In this document: positions 1 to 13,110 of the stretch, piece by piece | How the letters are laid out: each line of letters opens with the position of its first letter | How positions within the stretch are numbered: position 1 is the first letter of the stretch | Origin: Carallia brachiata | Taxonomy: Eukaryota; Streptophyta; Magnoliopsida; Malpighiales; Rhizophoraceae | Reading direction: 5' to 3' | DNA: 64,000 nt | NCBI GenBank assembly: GCA_021464245.1 | Contig: JADCRB010000055.1 | Span: 146,033-210,032 of the forward strand | The notes under the pieces: model-generated | What the model saw: the letters and a program-made list of their open reading frames with translations, nothing else | The model's database searches: none | What the model was told of the DNA's origin: nothing | Position numbers and translations under genes: made by a program

Positions 1-2330
1 AGCCTGTAACATAGCCGCCTCAATTTGGTCTTGTAGCCGTCTTTTTAGATGGTGGCGGCGCAGCATTGGCATGGAAAGCCATAAATCTCTATCGAAAAGG
101 AGAAACGTGCAAATACCTTCTGTTTGATTTTCACTTTGCCAATGTGAACGTGATGCTCGCTCTTTAAAGCATTGACTTAGAGAGGCAGGTATAGGCTAAA
201 GAAAGAAAATATGAGAATTGTACAAGGAAAGAATGTCCGGTTTGACCTTCTACGCAAGTTGTTGCCAAAGTTGAAAATTAGGAGACTATATGATTATTAT
301 GATTAGAAATATAAAGTTCAAAAAATTTTAATAACAACATAGTGAGAATGATCTAGTGAATACGTATTAATGTGATATAATTAATTACAAGATCTTTTAA
401 ATTTAAAAAATAACAAAAATAGACTATTAGACGAATTATGCGTTTTGAGTGTATTGATCTTATACTATGTTCCTATGTAATTAAACTCCGTAAAATAATA
501 ATAGAAAGTTAGCTGGAATGGTACCGACAAGTGTAATGCTGTCGATATTCGATAGCAACGCAAAAGGTAAATCTTCTTTTAAGCCGTCCTTAACTATATG
601 ACGGAATAAAATAGTATATTATTCAATAGCATTGAAGTGATTTCTACAGGGTCCTTTTTTTAAAATCTTATTTATTAAAAACGACGATTCATTCTTTTTA
701 AATACATGTAATACAAATTTATTAATTTTACTTATAATTTTTTTAATATAATTTATTAATAATTTTACACAACTCAAATATTTTAGAGAGTTTATCTTAA
801 CCCTCTCCAGTGGCGTCGATTTATGAAATTTCTGTGCAACTGCTAAGGTGAATCGGAAGGTATAGTGCGGTTCAAAAAAAAAAAGAAAGAATCGGACGGT
901 ATAGCCTGTAAAATCAAACCAAGTACGTGCCAAAAGTGTCAGGTAAACGTCAAAAGGCGGTCAACTACTTCCGATATTTTTTGCTGTAAAAAGTGGAAGT
1001 TATTATTTGCACCTAATGCTCACATGTTAATTCATGCGAAAGGAGTACATGCAAACTTATAAAAAATGTTACAATACATTCTTATGATCGTCAATATACT
1101 TGTATTTGTTGCTCAATAAAAAATGGAAAAAGATAGGTGAATACATGAGTAAAAATACGGTGAATACAAAAATTTAACTGTTAATCGTAAAAATATATTA
1201 AATTAAAAAAATAAATAAATCATTGGATGTAGTTAAATTAACTATTTATCTTTCACATATTCACTCATGTATTGTCCTATAATGACCTAAAAAAAAATAT
1301 ATCTATATTTGTTAGAGGTATGTATAATCGTGATGAAGTCTTTATTGAAGTTATTATTATTAATGAATGCATAAAATTTAACAGTCCTTTTCTTTTATAT
1401 TCCTTATTTTTCAAATAAATGGACTGCAATTTGCGGGAGACAGTGGCATTGCTCCGTCTAAAGGGGCACTATTCGAAGTTAAGAAGATACTCTTGTAAAT
1501 TACAACTTAAAAGCAAAGTCAGACAAGGACAGAAAAGGCAGGCAAAGTTGACACTTCGACATAATATTTTTTTAAAAATATAATATACAAAATAGTAAGA
1601 GCAAAAGTTAATTGAAAGTGAAATGTAACAAAACCAAAGTGAAAAGGGCAACCCACCAAAAGAGAAAGGCGAGAAAGGAAAAAAGCCGCCAAGACGGCAA
1701 GAACATGAAAATTGAAAAGGAGACTAGAAGCGGGGGAGAGGACAAAAAAAAAGCAAAGCAAAAAGTTAGAGACATCCATGGAAAATTGGGAATATAACGT
1801 GAATTGGAAGTTGTGAGTTTGCGTTCAATTCATACATTTTTTTTAAAAAATATATGAGATACAAATATGGTCAATTAGAATGTGTAAATAATTAAAATAA
1901 AATATGCATATAATTATAAAAAAAAAATGACATTGTCTTTGCTACAATTACAGAGACTGCATCACCGCTACCAAAAAAAGAAAAAGGCATATTGACCAAC
2001 GATTGCTCAGTTTGTGTACTTATTTTTATTGTTTTAATATTTTTTAATCTAACTATCCAAATTAATATTACATAACTAAGAAACACTTATTTATTTTTAA
2101 GTTTTGAAAAAAAAAATACATATACTATTGAGTCGGCTATATAACAAGATTTTCAAAATGCAATCTAAACAAAGGAGAGAGTCAGCCGGGGCTATAGACG
2201 GTCGGGTTAGTAAGAAAAGAGGGAAAAAAAGAAAAGAAAAAGCTAAAAAGTAAAATTAAAAAAAAAAAAAAAGAAACACCAAATTTCTCTTCTTTCGGCT
2301 GCCAATTGAGGTCCGTCAGTGGGGGGAATG
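1..2330. other. Intergenic region
   Basis: AT-rich DNA with no convincing gene. At the very left edge one frame is open from about base 17 to 166 but lacks a start and any family resemblance I recognise. It could be the tail of a gene or pseudogene outside the window. The rest contains short chance ORFs, A/T runs and one small inverted-repeat element listed separately. Confidence 0.6.
1133..1280. mobile_element. Small inverted-repeat element (MITE candidate)
   Basis: Two 18-bp arms, at 1133-1150 and 1263-1280, are inverted copies with two mismatches (core AATACATGAGT). They bound about 148 bp of AT-rich non-coding DNA. This is the structure of a miniature inverted-repeat transposable element. 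No clear target-site duplication was found. A related sequence lies near 30.74-30.86 kb in this window. Confidence 0.5.
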
Positions 2331-2340
2331 CTATATATAG
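2331..2340 (+). promoter_or_regulatory. Candidate TATA box of the AAA ATPase gene
   Basis: CTATATATAG lies about 430 bp upstream of the AAA ATPase start codon. A transcript starting about 30 bp downstream would carry a long leader ending in a GA-rich purine tract at about 2738-2770. Promoter assignment is inference from position and motif only. Confidence 0.4.
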
Positions 2341-2771
2341 TCAGAAAGGGCCAGGCCACACGGCACGAGTCATACCTGTCAAAAAAGCTTAGACACCAAC
2401 GCTCTATTCTTAGACCCCATCCTCTGGGCTCTTCTTTGAATTTTATTTCTTCTCAACTTAGCATTGATATAATAATACCCGTAATGAAGCATTCGTTTTT
2501 TTGAATTCTTGAATTTCTTGGCCCACCATTTTTCGTTCTTGGAGCAATTCTTCCTTCCTTCATATACATATTTAAAAACTTTTGAGTCTTGGATCTTTGT
2601 TTGTTTTATATTAGTTAAAGTTTATTTTAGAATTTAGAGGTTTGTGGGTGGCGTAAACTTGCTTTGTTTTTTTTTTTTTGATCTTCTTGTAATAAAAATT
2701 TGGCTTTTTAGCGTACGTTGCTGGGATTGCCAGAAAAGGAGAGAGAAAGAGAAAGAAAGAGAGAGAGGGAG

Positions 2772-5700
2772 ATGGAACAGAAGCATGTGTTTCTGTCTGC
2801 GTTGAGTGTGGGAGTTGGTATGGGCGTGGGATTGGGTTTGGCGTCTGGGCAGGGCGTGAGCAGATGGACAGGCATGAATGGTTCCTCAGATGGTGTCTTG
2901 GCCGGGCAGATTGAGCAAGAGTTGATGAGGCAGGTTGTTGATGGCAGAGATAGCAAGGTTACTTTTGACGAATTTCCTTATTATCTAAGGTAATTAATTA
3001 CCACCAAAATCATCCTTATTCTCCTCTTTTCTTTTTGTTTTTTTCCCCAAAAAAGAAAAGAAAGGTTTTTTAGATGGCTATGGAGTCAGTTCTTTTTTTT
3101 TTTTTTTCATCCGAAAGTTGTTCAAGATCTTTGGAAAGGAAAAACCTATTTTGTTTTTCTTTTTCAAAGCGACAAAGTTCATGGCTTTGTTTTAGGCTGA
3201 AGGTCATTTGACATTAATGTCGTTGGTTGGTGATGTTTTCTGCACAAGTATACAAAACCATCTTCCTTTTTAAAATTTTTGCTTCTTCTTGTTTTTTTTT
3301 TGTGAAGTTCTGGCTTGGATTTGATTTTCCTCTTTCTGGGTATATTTTTAGAATCTGAGTATAATCTGTTCCCTTTGAGTTTTTCCTTTTGATAAATTGT
3401 TTGACTTGCAAGCATAACTGCTTGGTAAGTCCTGTTTGTATTAAATAGTAGACAGAATCATTGAGAGTCTGATTTGTTGTCTTCTGTTTTTCCGTTAATT
3501 GTGTTGATTCCAGTGAAAGAACTCGGTTTTTGTTGACAAGTGCTGCATATGTTTATTTAAAACACTCTGACTTGTCCAAGCACACCCGGAATCTTGCACC
3601 TGCTAGTAAGGCGATTTTGCTCTCGGGACCTGCTGGTAAAGAAATGGAATTTATTTATTTTGGTCGTTGCATTACTGCATTTTCAAGTTCATCTTTAAGA
3701 ATGTAACTCCTTTTTTTTGGTAATTTTAACTGCTGAAGAACTCTATCAACAAATGCTTGCCAAGGCTTTAGCGCATTACTTTGAATCAAAGTTGTTGTTG
3801 TTGGATGTCACTGATTTCTCCATAAAGGTGAGTGAGTGGCCACGAATAATCTCAATCTTCAATTCTTTCTTGACAATCGCCATTGAGCCATTCTTACCTC
3901 GTCGTTTCTTACATTGCCTCAGATACAGCACAAATATGGATGCCCCAAAAAGGAAGCTGTAAGCTTTTTCTGGCCTTTCTGATAAATAATAATGAACATT
4001 TTAGTTGTTGAATGAGAATTGAGTTTACATTTCCATCTTTTTTTCCTTTTTATAGAGTGGAAATTAATCATATTTTCCTGTTTAATTTGGTGCTTTTTTT
4101 AGTAAATCCTATTCAATTTTTCTATGTTTGATTTATATCTATTTTATCTTTGGTTACCCAGTTGGAGAGAGAGAAAATGGATCTGTTTGATTGGTTGTTT
4201 TAAGTATCTGATCTGGTGGCTTGTTCTTGCAGTCTTTCAAGCGGTCCATCTCAGAGATGACATTGGAAAGAATGTCGAGTTTGTTTGGTTCTTTCTCAAT
4301 GTACCCTTCAAGAGAAGAAACAAGAGGTATAACTCTACTGGTTTAGTTATACATAAAGAAGCTATGCAGAATTCTCACTGAATGCCTTTAACTTGTCTGT
4401 TTCTTCATGATGCTATAGAGCCCATCTGCAATTTCATGCCAGAAAGCGATTATAGCCAAACTTTTCCCCTGCATACATGTTTATTTCCCTTTTTTTTTTA
4501 GTTTATCCCCATTTTTTTCATCAATAATGCACCTGACTTAAGTATTCTTTTTAGGCACATTACCCAGGCAAAGCAGTGGTTTGGACGTTAGATCAAGGTA
4601 TCGCATAATCAGCTACTCTCTTAATTTTACCATCCCAAATTATAAACCACATGAGAATGGGATGAACTTAGCATGTCACTATGATTGTCAGATTAGTGGC
4701 ACCATGATTTTGGATTCTGGAACCACATCTTCCTGTATTGCAGGGGAATGGAAAGTTCTAATGATCATACAAAACTTCGTAGAAATGCATCCACTGCATC
4801 AGATATGAGTAGTATTTCTTCCCAGTCTTTTTCCACAAATCAAGGTAATACATCAGAATTCATTTATTTCTGTACAAAAGCAGTGTATGAAAAATTCTGC
4901 TCTTTTCCAATAATTATTGATTTTGATACTTCTATTGTTATAACTGGGTGACCATATTACATGAACTATCAATCATCTGGAGTGAAATTTCTCAGATTTT
5001 CATGTGGGAAGATTCTCCTTCACATTATCACTGCCTTTAAACACTGATTCTTAGAAATTGATAATCAATTCAATGTTTAGCAAATCTTGGCAGTGACATT
5101 CTCATCTGAAACCTAATTAACTCTATTGATTTTCCAACCTTAGCTTATCTGTATCACTTTTACTCTTCACTTGCAGGATAATAATTTGTTAGATAAAATA
5201 TTTTTTCTATTTTAAAATACTTCATTTGGACCTTATATTTCCATTACTTCCCATATTCTACAATTGAGCTGTACAAAATTAGTTATATTAGCAATAAAAG
5301 AAATTGGTTGGACAAATTATTGATCGCATACCGGGGATTCTACTTCATTTTTCAGCTTCCCTCAAGCACACAAGCAGCTGGTGTTTTGACGAGAAACTCT
5401 TTCTGCAGTCACTTTACAAGGTAATTTTCTCGGCAGGAGGTTCCTTTTCAGATGACTGAGGTTCTCTCTGCATCTTGACAGGCTAAGCTGTTTGCTAAAG
5501 ATGCGATATTTAGGTGGCTCATTGTTGTTTTGGCAGGTCTTGGTTTCAATATCAGAAAGAAATTCAATCATTTTATACCTTAGGGATGTTGAGAAACTTC
5601 TTCTCCAATCACAAAGGATGTACAACTTGTTTAGTAAGTTTGTGAAGAAACTTCCGGGTTCAGTGCTGGTACTTGGTTCCCGGATGTTGGACCAAGAGGA

Positions 5701-8475
5701 CTTCTACAAAGAAGTGGATGAGAAGCTCACCATGTTATTTCCCTACAGTATTGATATCAAGCCACCGGAAGATGAGACTCACCTAGTCAGCTGGAAAGCC
5801 CAACTAGAAGAGGACATGAAGATGCTTCAGTTTCAAGATAACAAGAACCACATTGCTGAGGTACTTGCAGCAAACGATATTGAATGTGATGATTTAGGAT
5901 CAATTTGTCTGGCAGACACAATGGCTCTTGGCAATTACATAGAAGAAATCGTGGTATCAGCAATATCATATCATCTGATGAATAACAAGGAGCCAGAATA
6001 TCGAAATGGAAAGCTTGTTATATCGTCACAGAGGTAGCTACCAGCCTTTTCTCTTGTCATTTCTTGTTTCTCTTCTTCAAAAGCAAGTGGAACAGAGTCT
6101 TTTAATCACAATTCTCTCTCTGGAGCAGTTTGTCCCATGGATTGAGTCTATTCCAGGAAGGGAAAGCTGATGGAAAGGATACTTTAAAACTGGAGACCAA
6201 TGCTGATTCTGGAAAGGTCTCTTCCATATAGACTAGCTAATATGTTTTTTTGGCAGTTCTTTCATAAGAGAGATGAATTTGGCACTGCCATAAATCAAAT
6301 GTTTTACGATTTTCGCCTAATACAGGAAACGGAAGGGGAAGAGTCTGTTGGCGCAAAGACTGAGCCCAAGGCGGAACTACCATCATCAGAAAATAAGAGT
6401 GAGACAGAGAAATCTGTTACTGGAGTGAAGAAGGATGGTGAAAATCCAGCACCATCTAAAGCACCTGTAAGTTGATGTTGCTTACCAAGTTATGTACTAA
6501 AAAGGGCATCTCAGTTGCATGTGGGTTCTGGGTTACCATTACACCAAGGCTTGTCCTTCAATAAAAGCTCACAAAGAGTTTGTTTATGTGACTCGAATTT
6601 GTGACCTCTATATCACAATGGAGTACCTTACTGTTAACACCATTTTAGATTCTACATGTCAAGTATAACTCTCTTACCAATTGACTTGCATTTCCTCCTC
6701 AGGAAGTTCCCCCAGACAATGAGTTTGAGAAAAGAATCAGGCCAGAGGTTATCCCTGCAAATGAGATTGGAGTGACATTTGCAGATATCGGTGCCTTGGA
6801 TGAAATAAAAGAATCACTTCAAGAGCTTGTCATGCTCCCTCTGCGGAGGCCAGACCTTTTCAAAGGGGGACTTCTCAAACCTTGTAGGGGCATATTGCTC
6901 TTTGGGCCACCAGGCACAGGGAAAACAATGCTGGCAAAAGCAATAGCCAATGAAGCTGGGGCAAGCTTCATTAATGTCTCAATGTCTACTATCACTTCAA
7001 AATGGTTTGGTGAAGATGAAAAGAATGTCCGAGCTTTGTTCACATTGGCTGCAAAGGTCTCTCCAACTATCATATTTGTGGATGAGGTTGATAGCATGCT
7101 TGGCCAGCGGACCAGAGTTGGAGAACATGAAGCCATGCGGAAAATTAAAAATGAGTTCATGACACACTGGGATGGATTGTTGACAAAACCTGGTGAGCGT
7201 ATACTTGTTCTTGCTGCAACCAACAGGCCATTTGACCTTGATGAGGCAATTATCAGGCGGTTTGAGCGCAGGTGTTTTTCTTTCGTCCTTTTATATTTTC
7301 TTAATTTCATCACTGTCATCTCATTGGTTCTTGTCCTTAATGAGAAAGCATTTTGAATCAAGTATCAAAAGATAGTGGTTCCTAGCTCGCATCCCTTTTG
7401 AGCGTCTTTCCTCTTTACCTTGTGTCCTGGCCTCTTTAAGAAACTAGTCCAGGCATTCGTGCCAAAATTTCTTTTGTAGCCCTCTGGGCGATTATTACCC
7501 TTGTATTGAAATTGCATTTATGGCAAACTGTTTGCAATTGCTAAATCACTTCATCTTTGTTCGTTTTCTTTTAACAGAAAGACTAGTTACCAAGTCCAAA
7601 GGTTGTCTAAAGGCTTTTTCACCCTTGCTCTAGAAGAATTTCTCCAAAAAAATTAGTCTTTGTTTGAAGCCAGAATTGCAGAGCTTTGTTTATGTTTGCT
7701 TGCTGATTACTTTTGAAACCTTTTGTCTTGGCAGAATTATGGTCGGTTTACCTTCAGTAGAGAACAGGGAACTGATTCTGAAAACTCTACTGGCAAAGGA
7801 GAAAACTGAAGAACTAGACTTCAAGGAGCTTGCAGCCATGATGGAAGGATATAGCGGAAGTGATCTTAAGGTTTGTTCCTGTCATTTCTTTTGCCCTAAA
7901 ATTTGTTGCATTTACATCATCAAACCAACTCATAATTGGTCCTTGTCCAATCATGGTGTTAATTACTGCAAGCAGAACTTGTGTGTGACAGCCGCTTACC
8001 GCCCTGTTAGAGAACTACTACAGCAGGAAAGAGAGAAGGATAAGGTGACTTCTACTCCATACTATGTACCTCAGTTTCTTGCTGTTGCATATTCTGAGCT
8101 TCCAAATTCCTATAATCTGTATACAGGAAAGAAAGCAGAAAGCTAAAGAAAGCACAAGCTCGGAAGATGCTACAGATACAAAGGAAGAAGGTCCAGAGGA
8201 AAGGATAATCACTTTGAGGCCCTTAAACATGGAAGATATGAGGCAGGCAAAGAATCAGGTAATCTTACTAGTTGCTTTCAGGTGCTACCGACAAGTTAAT
8301 TTGGAGTAAGAAAAGACAAATATAATCTTATGTTCGAAATATTTGTTGGTCTACATTGCAGGTTGCTGCCAGTTTTGCATCCGAGGGATCAGTAATGAGC
8401 GAGCTAAAGCAATGGAATGATTTGTATGGAGAAGGAGGTTCCAGGAAAAAGCAGCAATTAACTTATTTCCTGTAG
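2772..8475 (+). CDS. MSP1/DAA1-like AAA ATPase (At5g52882/At4g28000 type)
   Basis: A complete 16-exon gene model encodes 837 aa. Exons: 2772-2989, 3514-3635, 3739-3827, 3923-3958, 4233-4326, 4555-4597, 4744-4844, 5356-5420, 5537-6033, 6129-6216, 6326-6466, 6703-7271, 7735-7870, 7976-8044, 8127-8258, 8362-8475. Phases agree throughout. The N-terminus (MEQKHVFLSALSVGVG) starts a glycine-rich hydrophobic stretch that could anchor the protein in a membrane. The AAA module is in exons 12-14: Walker A GPPGTGKT at residues 566-573, Walker B IIFVDEVDS with D625/E626, then the RRFERR arginine-finger region and a C-terminal lid. The middle part is charged and variable. The family includes Arabidopsis DAA1 and MSP1/ATAD1-type proteins, thought to use ATP to extract or remodel membrane proteins; substrate and organelle are not shown here. 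The downstream neighbour is the F-box gene, as in Arabidopsis. Confidence 0.92.
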
Positions 8476-9811
8476 ATTGTTAATAGCAGACATCTTATAC
8501 ACTCAAATCAGTTACATTCTTAAAAGGGGTCAGAATACAAGGGAGGGCCTTTGCCTGCCCTGCAAGTGAAATGCAGCCTTCCGCCTCCAGAAAACCGAAA
8601 GCGGTGATATGCATGGATGGAGATAACCAGCACCAACAATGCTCCTAAGGATTTGAAGTGGCTGTCAACCCAACAATGCGTAGACCCGTATGCTGTATAC
8701 TCTTGGAACTCTTCTGGAGCTTGTAAATTATGCCTAAGGAGAAGGTTCTTGGAGCTTGTTAGGAAATTCCGGAAAACCTTTCCACCACGTTTTTATTGCT
8801 GTGCAAGCTTGTATCTTAGAATTATGGTACCTTGGAAATGTGCTCAGACCTGCGGCTGTGTTATAGCCAATATTCTCTTACAGTAGCATTTGTACATTAA
8901 TCTCGCGTAAATTAAGGATTATTCTTCGTATTCTCATTGAATTTGTCCCACTGACAATTTCGCGATGGTCGATTTGCATTTCCACCAAATAATTGAACCA
9001 GAAACTGAGGAAAAATTTTAACCACAGGACGTAATTAACAAGATCAGCTATGTTTCATTGCACCACCCTAGGGCCGTCTTATATTCATCGTTGCTCCAAG
9101 CAGGGCAAACAACCGACTTACTTGTCGGCCCTTAGCAGTTAAAGGAGAAACAACCGACTTGTCAGTTCCCAAGATTTCTCGGCTTGTTCGGGCGTAAAAG
9201 CATAAAATTAACTTAATTCTTAAAAAGGCTTATACGACTGAAATCTCTCAGGAAATCCTTGAAGAAGGATTTTGAGGGAAGATTGCCCAAAATTGAGTTA
9301 GAGAGATAGAGTTTAGAGAGTACAGAGAACAGAAGAAAGATGGAGAAAGAAATCACTTTATTGATCTTCGTTGCTTTCATTCTATACAAAAAACTGGTGT
9401 TTAGCGTCATCACTCCCTTAACATCTGGCCCTACACGTGTCATCTCTCTACAGTGGATACCATGATAGTAACAATGTATTTACACTTGTCATAAAGGCAC
9501 GTTATCCAGCTACACCGTTTGGTATACGTAAACGTTAATCTAATAATTTATTTATCTTTTTATTAAATTAAATTAAAATTTTATAATTTAATAATATAAA
9601 TTTTTATTATACTAATTTTATCTTAATATTGGATTTCTCCTTAATTTTTCCTTTCTCAAACTTCTGGTGAACTTTTTCCAGAAACCCAGGATTAAAAAGC
9701 GAATTTCTTGCCTTCTTGGTTTTGTAAATTCGACAAAACTCTTTCTTTGCCTCGGTTTCTTTGATTACTTTTGTCTGGTCTTTGCACTGTGATATAAATA
9801 ATCCTAATAAG
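8476..9811. other. Intergenic region between AAA ATPase and F-box genes
   Basis: The first 400 bases are probably the 3' untranslated region of the AAA ATPase; the 89-aa ORF there (8617-8886) has no family features. The rest is AT-rich with no gene seen. The F-box promoter must lie in the last few hundred bases, but no clear TATA box was found. Confidence 0.6.
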
Positions 9812-12238
9812 ATGTCAGACCCAAGACAAAGGTACCAGAAATTGGGGTTCCAGGAGGGTCTGTCAAGAAGCCACCATTACCCAGTTGCCTGCAAAGAGCT
9901 AAGCTTGATTCTCAGAGAAGCTTATAATAAGGTCCCCAAGAATCTCCAATCCACTATCTTCCAAGATACCCTCGCCGCCTTTCGTCTCCTTCCAGAGTAA
10001 GTCCTTTTTTCCATATGCTTTCAACTTTGCTTTCGAATTTCCTGTTGGATTATGGTATTATTCTTTCTTCGCTGTTCTTTCTCGATACCTTTTATCTGTA
10101 TCTTGTTAATATTTTCGGACCCAGTTCGTATATTTTTTTCTTTCGTTCTAATGCCTCGTAATTGAGTCTAGGCATTGAATCAGTGCATCCCCAATTCGTC
10201 CTGAACTTGGGGGTTAGATCTCAGTTGTTGGGTATGATTTAAATATGAATTTAGACAATTTCTTTAAACTGCTTTTCAATTTTCACGGAATTTAATTTCC
10301 CTGTACTTTGGTAATGACTTTTTTTTTTTAATTATATATGATATATTTGATGTTTGCAATGCAATATTCAAATTGAACCCAGTATTGGTTCTTCGGTGCA
10401 TCAAGTTGATCCTCTCTTTTACGAAAGCTGCAGGGGTTGCATTCGTGTATTGGTCATCTTCTGATATCAAAAGATTGCAATTTGCTTATGATTTGTTCTC
10501 TTCCAAGTTGACTTTGTTCACTTCGCGCTGATTGTTCTTGCCGTAGTTTCTCTGACCTTTGAATTGTTAAAAAACTCTAGAATGCAGACTCGAAGTGCCA
10601 TTTCAGCAGCCCATGTACTGTTTCAGAGTGCCGAGGCTGTACTACCAAAGCAGAAGAAAAATCTGGCTGTTACAGAATTCAAACATGCAATGGTTGCTCA
10701 TAAGAGGCGTTCTAAATCCAATCCAGAGGAAGCAAGTAATAGACAATAGTGAAATATATTTGGCATTCTACCAGCTGAATATCTTGTTTGCGACATGTCT
10801 GACTGTCTCCTATTTGTTTCCTCCCTTTTCAGTTGCAGTTGAACTGCCTCAAGATATCATTTTACACATCTTCAGCTTCCTGGACATGCAATCTCTAGTT
10901 GCGGCTGGTCTAGTATGTTGGTAAATGCTATTCTTTTGTATCCTGTTTACGGTGTAGCTCCATCGACACATCAGAACTGCACCTTCTGCATGAATAAAAG
11001 GAAATAGAATAGAAGCAACAAATGGAAGCAATCAACCTGATGCTTTCTCCTTAATCACTAGCATAAGCATTCTTTAGTGCATTAAATAATATATTGTGTG
11101 CCTTTGGATCTTCTTCAGAGTAGTTATGTCTTAAGTTAAATAATTTTCTGGTTCTTTATGTGAAGGTCTTGGAATTCTGCAGCTAGTCATAACAATCTGT
11201 GGCAGTCCCAGTTTGCTATATATTTTGATAGCAACCTTAATTCATCAAAAGAAAATGATCGGCAGAATGCTACTCTGGTTAAGGATGGGGAGTCCGAAAT
11301 GTTGCAAGATAGTACAACCAGTATTAATTGGAGAGATGCATTTAAAAGAGCATATTTAGGTATGTTTCTCTTGTATTTTTGAGGCACTTGTAGATGTCTT
11401 GCTTATGCATTATTCACATTCATGACTTGACAATAATGCAGCCATTGCTTCTTCGGTTTTGGTCACTGGTCTCCAGTTTTGGAATCAGCTCTATGCATTG
11501 CTTTTTGCGATTCATGTGATGATGATGTGGGTCGAATTTTCACAGGCATCGAATTTAAGTACCTTTTAGAATATCTCGAATTCTCTTCTCTCATACTGAT
11601 ACCTGCTCCTAGAGTCAAACATTAATTCTTGCCTCCATTCCTATTCGTTGCCTGGTGTAATTCATTTTCCATCAGTATTAATCACTTTGTCAGAATTTCA
11701 GGCAATCCATCAAAGAAATTAAAATCTGATAGGGGATATTGTGACAAGTGTGAAGCAATAGTTTGGCTCAGTAACATGAAATGCTGCAATGAAGACTGTA
11801 AACTACGATCTGAAACTGGACACATGATGCCCTTATCATCTCATCAGGTATTGTCTTTTTAAATAAAGAGTTCTCTATGTTTGGTTTATTTATTTTCCTT
11901 CTTAATTAATTGTTGATTTCTTTCTAGCTGGGGAATGGAGATTTTCCCCTCAAATGTGACCTCCTTTAGGCTTGGCAAGTTCTACTGCACATGGGATATG
12001 GCAATATTGTAGCATTCGCCTCATAATGATGAACTGTTTAGCTAATACTTATTTTTTGTCAACTCGAAGTTGAGACCTTTGCTAATATTTCCAAATACAT
12101 TTTCTTTGTCAGGTTGTTGACTATCTACTAAATGGTTCCTCATCATTGGTATGTTCTTCAGACGGTGATAGTGAATCAGATGATGAACAAATATTCAGGT
12201 TATGGAACTATCAAATGCGCATTGGTCATGCAAGATGA
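9812..12238 (+). CDS. F-box family protein (At5g52880 type)
   Basis: A six-exon model encodes 297 aa. Exons: 9812-9996, 10581-10735, 10833-10920, 11166-11359, 11702-11847, 12113-12238. All junctions are GT/AG and phases agree. The F-box spans about residues 116-160, starting VELPQDIILHIFSFLD and followed by the LVCWSWN and LWQSQF landmarks. F-box proteins bind SKP1 and bring targets to SCF ubiquitin ligases. Upstream is a helical conserved region beginning MSDPRQRYQKLGFQEGL. Downstream is a cysteine-rich stretch (YCDKCEAIVWLSNMKCC, then CKLRS) that could bind a metal. The C-terminus has an acidic run (SDGDSESDDEQ) before the end. No known substrate-binding repeats (LRR, Kelch) are present, so the target is unknown. 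It lies about 1.3 kb after the AAA gene in the same direction, the same pairing as in Arabidopsis. Confidence 0.88.
11720..11800 (+). other. Cysteine-cluster coding segment in the F-box gene
   Basis: Exon 5 of the F-box gene encodes CDKC, then CC-x4-C within about 25 residues. The spacing resembles a small zinc-binding knuckle, but no named zinc-finger family fits with certainty. It is recorded because it is the only feature of the C-terminal half that hints at a binding surface. Confidence 0.4.
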
Positions 12239-13110
12239 AATTTTTTACTAGAGCAGAAAAATTGGATTTGTTTCCTTAACTTTGAATCGTTTAATGTAAT
12301 GCTGAAGGTAATTTATAGTCTTTAGTTGAGATAGAACTTCAGCGTGGACTGAAGTTTTCCTATACGTGAAATAAGAGCTGGGGAATCTTTTCCACGTTCA
12401 AGTTGTAAGAGATTTCATTTACAGCGGCTGTAGCCCTATCACATGTCTGAGCCCATCCCATGACACATTTCTTTGTTACCTTCTGCTGGATACATTGGCA
12501 TAAGCACATCGTCATTCTGTCTTCCCACACTCTGTGTTTAAGCACTTTTAAGATTACAATCAAACAAACACACTCCAGAGAGTGCTTGTAATTATGGTAG
12601 GACGCATCTGCGGCATGATGTAAAACGAAAAAGAACAAGGCGCGGTGGGACGTAAACTTGGTTTCTATTTCTCGTTCCAGAACTACCATGGAATCCTATC
12701 TTACACTGTAGTATTAAAAATCCTGCCTAAAGAGCACATTACCGGGGCCATCAATCGTGCTTCTCCTAATTCTAGAACCAAGTTCCTGCAACTAAGGATC
12801 ACATCGACGAATGAAAAGAAAAAAAGTTAAAAGAGAGCATCCAAATTACAGCAATTGGAACAAGATCCTAACCTCTACCGGTAAACAAAACTATTTGTAA
12901 GGCGACTTAATTAAACCCAATAAAAACGTAAGCACATTCTAAACTCGGTAGCCAACCGTTTAAAATAATGGTTTCAAATATCCCAGAAACATTCGAACAC
13001 AAATTAGAAGCAAGGTTTCTGTAACATGTTAAAAAATAAAGAACCAGACTGTCAAGATTGGGAATGCCAAATAGGATTGCCCCGAAGCGTAACAAACACT
13101 GAAACAGTCT
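12239..13110. other. Convergent intergenic region (F-box / reticulon 3' ends)
   Basis: The two flanking genes end towards each other here. The sequence probably holds both 3' untranslated regions. ORFs such as the 109-aa minus frame at 12360-12689 have no recognisable features and are treated as chance. Confidence 0.6.

Noticed and set aside
865..1062. 65-aa lysine- and cysteine-rich plus-strand ORF
   Set aside because: Low-complexity start from an A run, no ATG context or exon partners, and no family pattern; overlaps an equally meaningless minus ORF.
2708..2956. 82-aa minus ORF over AAA ATPase exon 1
   Set aside because: Its serine/leucine composition comes from the GA tract read backwards.
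6819..7361. 180-aa minus ORF opposite the AAA domain
   Set aside because: It is the antisense shadow of the conserved Walker A/B exon, whose coding strand is clear.
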